Assembly: GCA_914767715.1 (NCBI GenBank)
Contig: OU612070.1
Location: forward strand, 8,141,501 to 8,201,500
From: Membranipora membranacea
Taxonomy: Eukaryota; Bryozoa; Gymnolaemata; Cheilostomatida; Membraniporidae
DNA length: 60,000 bases
Direction: 5' to 3'
Shown: one piece after another, positions 1-10,840 of the stretch
Numbering within the stretch: the first letter of the stretch is position 1
Layout of the letters: each line of letters opens with the position of its first letter
Translations under genes and position numbers: made by a program
The notes under the pieces: generated by a model
What the model was told of the DNA's origin: nothing
Databases searched by the model: none
The model's input: only the letters and a program-made list of their open reading frames with translations

Positions 1-47
1 CGATGAAGCGTTGCATAGGATCTTATAAACCAGTGCTTCTGTTTTAG

Positions 48-3000
48 ATACTTAGGGGATATTTTGCCAAAAGAGATTGTCGATGCATCAAAGATACCCG
101 AAAATAACAGTATCATCACGATCGCCAACGTCATCATCAGAGCATGGGGATCATACGGCCAGAAACAGTGAGTACTGATTTATTTAGGTGAACCAAACCA
201 TAGCCAATGTGTTGGCTCTAATTGAAGATCCAATCGGCCTGCCAATCAGAGCCATCCCGTCTGCTACCAAACCATATTCAGACAAGCTATAAAAACAAGT
301 TATCTTCATTGAACCATTTAATAAAACAGAATGTATCTGTGGATGAAAGCAGAGAGATTTGGGGTTTATAATAATTATACACAAAGTATACGCCAACAAA
401 GAAAATAAGCATAGTAGTAGGAGTTGTCTACTTGCAGTACCATTTCTACAAAAGGAAAACAACTTCCTAGAGCTAAGTACAACGGCTGTTATTAATATTA
501 ATAAAGTTGATTCGATAAGCCTTTTGTTCTCATTAGCCCTCAATATTGAACCTAATTGTTGGGCTCATCATTAAGAGGTGGGCTGTTCTTGTTGAATGAG
601 AGTACCGGCCAATTTGCCAATAAATTCCGATAAATGCCAATATGTTCAATGAATTCACCTGAAAAAATGTGGAGTTCTCCGTCGCAATCTAAATACACAA
701 CCACTGTTTTCTAGACATAGATACACAACCAGTCTTTTTTTATTCAGAGCTGTTCTGCTGATAGTCATGTCAGAAGGAGAGAATAATTTTGCTGACATAA
801 GAAGGATACAGTATGAGATAGTCAAACTGAATCGTGAGGTCAAGGTCGTAGCTAGAACAGCTGAGGCTATGAGAACATGTGCCTCAAAGGATGACGATAA
901 AAGACCGATAGTGTGAGTAAATCTTGGTACTCTTGCTGTTTAGTAATGTCGTCTTAAACCTCAGATTTGAACAAGTAGTCGAGGATCCATCAAAATCCAT
1001 GTTAAAAGTGTAAAAGCTGAGTTTCATACATTATCTAGTATAAGTGTTATATTTTTGTATTTCACCCTCAGAACAGGAATCACAAGAGGGGTTTTATGGA
1101 ATTTCACTCATGGTAATCAGGGGGGACAACTTTTTCCATAATCACCCTTTCAGAACATATCTTCAACTTGTGATAAAAGTTCTCAATATTTAGAGCTAAT
1201 ACTCTGGATCTAGTTTTCTGATACCATAAGCTTTTCACAGAAATTAAAAATCACTTAACCAGAATGTTGATGTGCTGCTAATAGCGCAACGTCATGACAT
1301 TATATTAATTTTTTGTGTTTGTCATCTTTAAAATTTTTTTTGCAATTAACTATGGCTTGTCAGATAAACCGAATCAGGAGAAAATTTTTTAAAATGTCTA
1401 GAGAATGATCATAGAAAAATTTATTCAGATATCTCTGATCAGTTGGAAATTATGATGAATTCAATTCCAGTATACCCCTTTATAAATAGAGTGAATTGAC
1501 GTAACGCTATACAATGCTGATGGTATTGTGTGTAATTGTTGCAAATTCTAAGTGGTTAGCTGTTTTAAAAAAGCTCTAAATCCAAGCTATAGATGTTCTC
1601 AAAGTTATCATAATTCTAACTAATTTTCAGACCCAATTAACCTGTATTTTATTACCGGCAAAATTATTTAGATATTTTTCTCTTTTTGTAACAGATGATT
1701 CTCAACGGTACATTTAAGATGTGTTATGTCTCAAAAACCAATTCAGACAAAATTGTGCGACCAAAGCTATTTTTTCATCAACTTAATCACTGAAATCAAG
1801 ACACCATCACTCTAGATGGCAAGCTGGCAGAAGAGGCGTGCCTTGATTGTTGGACATAGGTTTAGCCTACATAATAGAATATATTTTCAATTTTACCATC
1901 CCCTGGGAAGGAGCGTCGGGTTAAGAGCAGTAACCATTACCCATCCAATAGCGGTGTATTGGCCTTGTTTAGTGCTTGGTCAGTTTTAGGTACTGTATTG
2001 TACAGGGAATAAAGCGGTTAGAAAAGTAATTGCAAGTCATCAAGATGGATGGAGGTTCATTTCGAGACAGGTTGATTCATGATCTCATCGTAGGATGCAC
2101 AGAGGAAACGGCACATGTCTATTGCAATAACAATCAGGCATACAGTTACAGAATAAAAAAGAATACGCCACATTTTGATCGAAATTGGCCATAGCTTCAT
2201 CAGTTAAGAACTGTGACTCAAGCAGGAAACTCAATTAATTACACTTTGGTCATTTTTGGGTTCATTACACCAAAAAGATCTTTTTTTTTGCTGCCGAAAA
2301 TTTAGAAAATTCCTGTTGTGCACAAGGGATGGTAATGGAAAAACCTGTGGCAATCACTGAATGATCGAAAGATACTCGCTATCCAATTTAATGTCCCAAC
2401 TATCTTTTCATCTTCCTTACACCGCTGAGGGAAGGGTTTTGGCATCACTGTTGGTTCCGAATAACCACAAAGAGTTCATTTGAGAAGAAAGGATATCTAA
2501 GACCCCAATAACGCCAGGTAGGTTTCTCAGACCACAACACCAACCACTATATTATATTTTCTGATGTTGAATCCCCCGCCACAGAAATTCCACAAATATT
2601 GTAGCAAACATACCTGCGTACCTCAGCATCACCAGGCTTGAGTAGTGGCGAATCAATTTCAGAATGCTTTGATATAACAGATGGACTACTCGAGATTATA
2701 GCTTCGATTGGTCAAATATGCCACTGACATATGGCTTCACGTACCCAATCCTACATACCAAATTCCATACAATTACTGTTTAACACAGTCCATCTTTGAG
2801 CCTCTCCTCCTGACAGAATAACATCCTTTTCGTCACGAATCTCAAGGCATGGACATCTATGTGCCCCAGAAGCAGTAATGACGCAGAGACTAGCATCTCT
2901 GGATTGACAAGCAACTCCATGAGATTGAAGATGAACAGATGAGGAATAATGAGGAAACAACATCCGGAGTATGTCCACAAAATGTTCACCAATGAGGATA

Positions 3001-6000
3001 ACAGTCAAGAGGAATAGCCCGACAGATTTTTGGCGTTTTTGACTGGCAGGAAAGGCAGAAGTTCAAAATAAACAATTCACATCAGTATTCTCAGATCCTT
3101 CAGACCCCATCCCATACCAATACCTCACACTTGCCTCCAAGATGCCTAATAACATCATTGCCCCATAGTGCATACATAAACGCCTAATATCCCTGAACGT
3201 CAAATAGGCACCCGGACCAGATGGTATTAGACCCAGAGTTCCCAAAAGAATGGCGGTCAGGTCTCCAGCCCTCAACCACCTTCCATGAGGGCAAGCAACC
3301 CCTTTTTCAGATTCAGTTCACTCTGATTGATGTTTTCTGGTTGGCAAGCTAGTTCAATGTTCCAAGTTGTCTTATACATAGAATACTTCTTGTCTGGAAG
3401 AAAACAGAGAGCGTTGGGTGATAGTGATGAATCAATCGATGGCCGATGTGACATCAGCAGTACCCATGGGGTCAGTCATAGAATCTACTCTGTTCCAGTG
3501 TTACATCAATGACTTACCTGAAAACACTAAATGCATATTCTGCTTATTCGCCGATGACATCAGGGCTGTATCCATGGGTTTTGAAGTGGTAGAGTCAGGC
3601 GGGGTGGGTGCAGGAGGGAAAATATCAAAAGTCAGAGGCAGTTTTGAGACATTAAAGCCTTTTTTAAGAAGACAATTGACAAGAAATTGGCCGCAGGGAT
3701 CTGAGAGTTACAGGGAGGGACCTCCTCTTATCCCTACTGTGGCCGATACTTAGAACTGAAAAAGAATCGGTGAATATTTATTATATATTGTGGAACCAAT
3801 TTAGAACATGCATTGTTCAGAGGCTGTTTCTTCAAGTTTGGCCCAAGGTATGTTTTAGGACGGGCCATGGCGCTGAAGGATAGCTCACATGTTTCAGTTT
3901 TTCATGTATTGATGAACTCTAAACCTCCTGGCAAGAAGAAATTTGCCATTATAAAACAGCTTTATCAGTTCTATATTGCGTCATAATCTGTACATATAAC
4001 ACAAACACCCTGATCACCTGTTATTGATCATCGTAAATAGAGTCATTGCATAGTTATAACACTTATGTCAATTTTAAGAGTTTCTTCAAAATTTATGGGG
4101 TGGAAGTGGTAGGATGGTAGGGCCATGGCCCCCTGGCCCATCCTATGAATACACTACTGGAAGACATAATAGTGTACAATACAACCCAAAACCACCAGGA
4201 CCTGCAGGATGTTCTCCAAATCCTCTCAAACTTGGTGGAAAATTTGACCAATTTGAAAAACACCACACTTAAATACCTCAGAGCTCAAAGGTGTCAAATA
4301 TCTAGGAGTTACCTTTGACAGCAAGTTAACCTGGCATACTCACATAATCAACATCACTTGCAAAACTAACAGCACATTAACGTTCAATAGGTGCAACGTT
4401 CTGACCATCTCCAAAGCTGTGAAAAAAGACATGTACAGCCAACCAGTAAGACCGGTGCAGGAGTGCATTGGCCGCATGAAACTCTGTGAATGATGGTCTG
4501 GCCAACAGGCTTGAGGCTGTGCAAAGGAGGGCTGCAAGTTTTTTCTGCATAATAAGACGGCATAACAAAAAAAAACACCACTGGTCTTTAGAACTCCAAA
4601 ACCTCCCAAGCTCTCGGACGCAGATGTGACCGCAGACTCAAAGTGTTTAGCCATTACCACAATGACAATGCTAAAGTACTTAGTAAGAACATCTCTCAAG
4701 TTCAGCACGCCTCAGCAAGGCGTCAGTCTCAAGAATATTTGCTCACTACCTCCGCCGAGTGTATATCCCATAGTCCTTGTTAGGCTTTTCAAATTTATTT
4801 ACCGGATTGACCTGGACTAATTAACGGAGTATGACTTATAGGTTCCTTCAAGTCCAAACTTGATAGGCTGGAGTTTGTAATCTGGTAACTAAACAGAGCT
4901 AGCAACTTTATTAACTCATGGTTTAGCTTGAGTGTATTCGTCTGACGTTTATATCTAAACGATTTACTTTCCTACATAAAGTAATAATTAGAATTGACCA
5001 AAGGCAAGCAAAATTATATCAAAGTATTTGTGGCAGCTCATTCATCTGCTTGTGTTCACCGATAGAATGGAATCTTTCCTGTGCATCCCCAATTTTGTCT
5101 TGATTTCAGTGCTTTGAGTTGATGACAGTATAGCTTGATCGCACAATTTTGTATGAGTTGGCTTTTGAGACATAACACATCGTAAATGCACCGTTGAGAA
5201 TCATCTGTTACGAAGAGAGGATGAAATACAAATAATGATAATATATAGTAAAATACAGGTTAATTGTGTCTGAATAATGAGTTAGAATTATATGAAAACA
5301 TTCAGAATGTCTCAAGCTTGGATTTCTGTGAATGTAGATCTTTTTAAAAACAGCTAAACACTTAGAATTTGCAACAATTACACACAATACCATCAGCATT
5401 GTATAGCGTTACGTCAATTCACTCCATTCAGAAAGGGGCATACTCGGATTGAATTCATCATAATTTCCATCTGATCAGAGATATCTGAATAAATTTTTCA
5501 ATGATCATTCTCTAGACATCCATACAAATTTCTGCTGCTTCATTTTATTTGACAAGACCATAGATATTTGCGAAAAAAATTTTAAAGATGACAAACACAA
5601 AAAATCAATGTAATGTCATGACGTTGCGCTATTGGCAGCACATTAACATTCTGGGTAAATTATTTTTAATTTCTATGAAAAGCTTATGGTATCAGGAAAC
5701 TAGATTCAGAGTATTAGCTCTGAATATTGAGAAATTTTATCACAAGTTTAAGATATGTTCTGAAATGTTGATTATGGAAAAAGCTGTTCCCCCTGATTAA
5801 CATGAGTGAAATTCCATGAAACCCCCCTTGTGATTCCTGTTCTGAAGATGGAATACAAAAATATAACACTTATACTAGATAATGTATGAAACTCAGCTTT
5901 TACACTTTCAACATGGATTTTGACCCCGGGATCCCCGACTAAAGGAGTTATCTCATCATAATTTTATCGCCCTATTGAAATTGGCCAGGGTTTTGCAACT

Positions 6001-8815
6001 CCATCATTCTGCATCTCCAATTTTATTCCTGAAAGATTGAACGCCGTGAGCATGGATGTATTGGAAATTTTTTTTATCCCTTACACTTGGTTTAGAAACA
6101 AATTTGTGTTGTTGAGAGTGAAGAGGGATTGCCGTGAAGATAGCTGTAGTTAAATACCTCATGTATTGTAATATATACTTCAAGCCTGACAAATTCTATA
6201 CTGGCCCCTGCAAATCGCTGCACCAAATGCGCTGTAAACATAAATCCATAAATCTGGACTTGCATGATTGCAGCTCTCTCTAAACTAAAGGATTTCATTT
6301 GTTACTATGTTCAGTGGTGGTGTACTAGACAATAAACTTAAACCTTTTGTTTCTGAAAGCAGCAAGTCTCAAGTTCTTTGTATTTAATCATTTGAAAACA
6401 CTAGTACCATCACTCGTTTTATCTCACTGATCGATTGCTCTATCCTTATAGAGACGGTAAGGAGGTCGCTCTGGTGTACTTCCGCACATATTACTCACCT
6501 GACCAATACACTGATGAGAGCGACTGGGGAGTTAGGCTGATTATAGAACAATCTAAGGCTATGAAATGTCCCTCCATCCAGTATCAACTAGCAGGTAGGC
6601 CAATAATCTAGAGGAGTTAATATTAGCTAGTTTGGAGTAACCAGAAGAGTCTTGCACTTACGGGCCAATCGAATAAAAACAAAATTATGGCTCAATTTGG
6701 TAATTCATTACCCTGTAGCCTTAGTTCAGGTAAAAATCTTAAATGTAGCGCTTTTAATTTTTGGCGTCTTAACTGTTCTTTCCAGCATCAAAAACGGGAG
6801 CCTACTAGTATAACGTATTGCCTCTCGATGTTTGTTACCAGTTTGTGATCAGATGCATGTTTTTTTATCGTAGGAAGCCAAAAGATAAAACAGGACTTGG
6901 CCAGGCCAGGAGTCGTAGAAAGTTTTCTTGATACTGAGAAGTCAGGGTGTATCAGGACTAGCTTTGTGGGTCTATACTCACTCCAAGAGGTAAGAGGCAA
7001 ATGTTTCTCGCCATAATTCACTATTATTAGCCTGCGCAAAATGGCAATTCTTTCTCTTGCAAACATAAAAACTCCTCCAGGGTATGACAAACTATGTTGA
7101 GCCACGAACATTTTGTCAACCCTAGTTTATAACATTATACGGAATCATCCCCCCCCGTAAGCATTGCAGTCTCCTGAGAACTTTGTCCTCAAGCCTCAAC
7201 GTGAGGGAGGAGGTGAGTCTTATTGCTTTCTTGTTTATCTCTGTCAACCTGCCATCATCTATACTTTTGTATCTACTAGGCAGTCCTGCAATGAAGTTTT
7301 GCTGAAGGCTGTGACATGTTGCATTTGGGGAAAAAGTTCAGACTGAAAGTAGGATATAATGTTTCATATTGAATAAATCTGTTTTGCTTTTGCTTTTGCT
7401 AGATCAAGGCTGATCCAGCTTGTCTCCATTTGGATGTCTCCTTCTTCACTGATGAGCAGCGGTGTTTTATCAATGAGAGGGAATAATTCCGAAGACAGGC
7501 TTACTGGATCAAGCTTAATCTGGGATCTTGCCCATCACAACATTGCCATGCCACAGTTTGACAATTTAAAAAGATCAGATTTAATGTCATCCTATAATTA
7601 GCTGGAATCCTGAACACACTTAGAGATTAAATTTACTCCTATAGGCTGTAGAGGCCATGTGATCATGTTTTCTCTCAATTTGTATTTAACCAAGAAGTTG
7701 GCCATTTGGTTGGTAATCCTAATGACTACTTACAATATTGAACGGTTTTAATGTCAGAGACATTTTTACAGTCATGCTTTTTTTAAGTCTATTATCAGGT
7801 AACAATTTTCATGGCGAAGATATCGTCCCAAAGCTGAAGGTGATTTGCGGCACATCAGAAATGGACGCTTACATTCTAATGGACCAAGTCCGACCGCCGG
7901 CCCAGTATAACTGTAAACTGACAGGAAGTGACACGTCCAACTCCAACTGTACTTGTACATCTACTGTCAGCGAACTCGGTATATACGGCACTGTCATCGG
8001 GTAAGTGGTCTCAATGTCCATCAGTTTAACGTAATTTATGTAATTTTTGGCCAACTGCTTTCATTTTTCCTACTGGCTAGACTCCTTCATTTATGAAAAT
8101 AAACTCATCCTGTGAGAGCTGATTTCAGTGGGTGCAATTAAATTTTGCTCATTTGTTGATGATCACTTTCCTGAATTGTTTCCACCCAACCCGACTCAAC
8201 AGCACTAAAGTTCTGGTAGATTTGCTGTCAAGCTTGATGCTGTGTGATTCAAAATCCATCTGGAAAATGCAGTGCAGTTGACATAAAGCTATGGCATAGT
8301 AGGATATTCAGGGACGTAGTTTAATAAAAAAAATGGCAGGGGAGACAAATATTTAAGGCAGGTACAAAACATCACTAGGAGTGCTGCAACATCCTCAAAG
8401 CAGTTTAGGTGATATAAATAACAGAATAAACATAAATTCCAAATGAACTGTTTATTACATGGATTTTTCAATTAGTGTATTTAGGCCACCTTATTTAGAT
8501 TTCTACGGGAGGCAGTACCTCTCTGCCTCCCCTAAAACTATGGGCCTGTATACAGATTATGACTTGTTTAATACTTCTGTGCTGATCCCCCATATCAATT
8601 AAACAGAGTATAAAAAAAGCTTGTACTCTCGTTGCTTTACCTTCTGCAGGTAATCTGATGAGATAGTTGAGAATAATACAGCTGGTTACCTGCTGCGTAC
8701 CAAGGCTGAGAAGACTAACGAGGGAGGATTCTATGTGGGACATTCATCTATAGATACTCCTCAGCTCCTCACTGATAGAGATATGATCAGCTTCCTCAGC
8801 AACAAATCGGCGTAA
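48..8815 (+). CDS. GSS: Glutathione synthetase, 3' two thirds of the gene, with an in-frame stop
   Basis: ATP-dependent cytosolic enzyme joining gamma-glutamylcysteine and glycine to make glutathione. Exons by reading frame and GT-AG sites: 48-167, 748-912, 6452-6594, 6874-6989, 7170-7212, 7799-8000, 8650-8815; splice phases agree at every join. About 318 codons, matching roughly residue 190 to the C-terminus of the ~474-residue animal enzyme; earlier exons lie left of the window. Diagnostic strings are QYQLAG then KIKQDLARPGVVESF, the glycine-rich ATP loop VLKPQREGGGNN across 7170-7212/7799, SELGIYG, and GYLLRTK in the last exon. A dozen residues found in human GSS between GLYSL and FVLKPQ are missing, so a small exon near 6990-7169 may be unrecognised. 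Odd: 8651-8653 is TAA in frame, aligned with human Gln in VRQEK, and would remove the last 54 residues including LLRTK. Sequencing error, null allele or pseudogene are all possible. Confidence 0.87.
168..747 (+). other. GSS intron
   Basis: Intron between the first two visible GSS exons, with donor GTGAGT at 168 and acceptor TTATTCAG ending at 747. I see no gene or repeat in it. Confidence 0.7.
976..1803 (+). repeat. Left arm of the inverted repeat
   Basis: Matches the reverse complement of 5095-5941 along its length. Shared landmarks are TTTCATACATTATCTAGTAT, AACGTCATGACATT, and GATGATTCTCAACGGTACAT against its slightly changed partner in the right arm. Confidence 0.8.
1804..2499. other. Interior of the foldback element, unassigned
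   Basis: Between the left arm and the first recognisable LINE motif. A short open run near 2045-2100 (DGGSFRDRLIHDLIVGC) faintly resembles retroelement gag text, but too weakly to call. Confidence 0.4.
2500..4780 (+). mobile_element. Decayed non-LTR retrotransposon (endonuclease end plus reverse transcriptase)
   Basis: Broken reading frames in LINE order on the + strand. GFSDHN at 2521 is the SDH motif closing the apurinic endonuclease. APGPDGI at 3208 marks the start of the reverse transcriptase. FLSGRKQR is near 3390, and LFQCYINDLPENTK followed by FADDI at 3547-3561 is the catalytic core. KYLGVTFDSKLTW at 4296-4334 is the thumb/connection region. Several stops and frameshifts interrupt it. 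It resembles Jockey/CR1-like elements used in many animals; the clade is uncertain. It is nested inside the foldback element, so it either inserted into it or was captured by it. Confidence 0.75.
5095..5941 (-). repeat. Right arm of the inverted repeat
   Basis: Reverse-complement partner of 976-1803, at the other end of the same element. It contains a 70-codon open stretch starting at 5588 that is not a gene: the same sequence lies in the other arm. Confidence 0.8.
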
Positions 8816-10682
8816 TTAAGTTCCCGGGGGGCCGTCGGACGGAGGGGGGCTCAGACTAAGCTCCCAGAGGCTCATCCTACCTTCTTCTAGGTCTTTGAGT
8901 CAGCACTATGGATAATCCCAGCAACTACCAGCCTTAACTGCCTACATGTTACATTGACCTTGACATTAATTTAAGGGCAATATTGCTTATTTCTTTGGCC
9001 TTTGTTGTAATAACAGCGAAACCAATTTCTGACCCGTAATTTGTTATTTTCCATTATGCTGGGTTACATGATTAAAGTACAGTTAATTTTCACATTTCGG
9101 GTGCATGTCGGCGCATAAGTGAGTTGCGATGGTGTTGAGATGCCGCATGAGCAGATTCTATCTAATGTGTTGCTGTTGAATTTGTGGCAACAATTTTTAG
9201 TTTCAAAGTTAGAAGTCCCGGTTTTGCATGGCCTTACTATTTCATTTCACATATGTCATAGCCATCACAGTGTAATCAGTTCAATGATAGTTTGCTGGAT
9301 ATATTTTTTATGCCATACCGTATCCTGATCGTTATCCTATTTTATGAAGAGATCTTCACCTGGAAACCTTTCCATGCTTCCACACACTAAGAGTACCGAT
9401 TTCATAGGTACTAGATCCCCATCAATTTAAAATCAAGTGAGTTTGCTGTTAAGAGTGATGTAATCTTAGTTTTTCTTTGGAAATTATTGCTTATAAAGGT
9501 ATTATTTTTTAAACCCACATAACATAGCATAACAATACTGTGGGCTCATAGTGTTTTTGGTTATAGAGGGAGATTATTATTTAACAATACACACTAGAAG
9601 GTAGAATTGTTACGGAGCTAGATCCCATTGGAGAAGGATATGTACACTAACTAGTGGCTCTTTACAGGGTGTATTCACCATGTATCCATGTGGATTATGA
9701 GGTCGGCCTAGATCAAGCTGAGTTGTCACCTCTTTGCTCTCCCTAGAAATATGCATAAATTCCCATGTATAGAGCTGAGATTAAAACATGATGTCGGCAC
9801 CTGAACCCGAAGCCGCGCCGGTCAAATTTATTGATGCTAACCGCTCCGCAACACCAGCGTGCAGTAGCGCGCACAGCTCAGTGCGAACTGGAATTTGTTC
9901 TCATAGCTCGAGGAGCGCTGAAAATAGCGGCAGGTCGATCAATGTAACTGCAGTTGTACTGGCCATTGGCGGGTGGATTAAACGGAATGGTGGTTATCTC
10001 AAGTTCACAGATAATTATTCGTATCGATATCGTGAAACTGAAATTAAAAGCATATAAAAATCAGGTGCTGAAAAGGTGAAAACTGTTGTACCTCAATCTG
10101 CCGTCATTAAATTAATGCTAATTCTAAAAGTGGGAGAAATCACTCAAATCAATTATCACAAATGTTAAACCCTATTAATTTCGTTTACTAACAGATTTAC
10201 CACTAACGCAACAAAATTATCAAAATTATTATTATCTAAACAAACTAACCCTACATAAGATGGTAATATAAATTATGTTTACCTTTTTGACTCCCTTGGT
10301 TTGTTTAAGAAACACCTTTGCCCAGTAAAATAGAATATTAATTATAAACACCAAATAGAACGGTTGAGCATAAGTACTTTAGTGAAATTGTATGACACTA
10401 CACGTCAAGCTCCTATGGGCAACTGATTTACCCACACAAACACAGCAAGAAAGTGCAGCTAATTGGGCATGTAAGCATACATAGCCTGACTCAACTCAGG
10501 CCACGTAATGACAATACAATTAACGAACACTCCCAGTGAATGGTGGGGGCCACAATGCAGCGCACCGCAGCTACAGCAGTGATTGATAGCAATGGAGGAA
10601 AATGTTGTCATCTCACTCAATAAATATCCCCTCTAGACAGCTTGTCAGCTCCATCACTCAGGTTTTCATCGACGTGTTTAGT
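8816..10682. other. Intergenic region between GSS and receptor copy A
   Basis: No exon of the receptor family (signal peptide or PAN-like) could be found here, although intact copies carry those exons upstream of the module at 10875. An 89-codon open stretch at 9788-10057 is richer in GC than its surroundings but has no recognisable domain or splice context. The copy A promoter, if any, would lie here. Confidence 0.5.
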
Positions 10683-10840
10683 TGTGGATGCGGATGTGGA
10701 TGTGGATGTGGGTGCAGCTGGGTGCAGCTGGGTGCAGCTGGGTGCAGCTGGGTGCAGCTGGGTGCAGCTGGGTGCAGCTGGGTGCAGCTGGGTGCAGCTG
10801 GGTGCAGCTGGGTGCAGCTGGGTGCAGCTGGGTACAGCTT
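10683..10840 (+). repeat. Hexamer run followed by a 10-bp minisatellite
   Basis: A short GGATGT-type run (10683-10710) leads into twelve perfect copies of GGTGCAGCTG (10711-10830) and a thirteenth changed copy (10831-10840). Each unit contains the palindrome CAGCTG. The block ends 34 bp before the first exon of copy A and is absent from the matching introns of B1, B2 and D. Perfect unit identity implies recent expansion. Confidence 0.95.

Larger units (their letters stand above)
976..5941. mobile_element. Foldback-like element with ~830 bp inverted arms, inside a GSS intron
   Basis: Positions 976-1803 reappear as the reverse complement of 5095-5941. Outer ends read TAGTCGAGGATCC on the left and, reversed, TAGTCGGGGATCC on the right. 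Inner ends both run up to CTGAAATCAAGACA. The arms are clearly homologous but carry substitutions and small indels, so the insertion is not recent. AAG precedes the left end (973-975) and follows the right end (5942-5944), a possible 3 bp target duplication. No transposase is visible; the interior holds a decayed LINE. It could be a non-autonomous foldback DNA transposon or an internally replaced larger element. It lies wholly in the intron between GSS exons 748-912 and 6452-6594. Confidence 0.75.

Noticed and set aside
2041-2110. Possible retroelement gag fragment (FRDRLIHDLIVGC)
   Set aside because: Too short and too weak without a profile search.
9788-10057. 89-codon open stretch, GC-rich, serine-rich
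   Set aside because: No domain, no splice context and no copy elsewhere in the window; composition alone does not support a gene.
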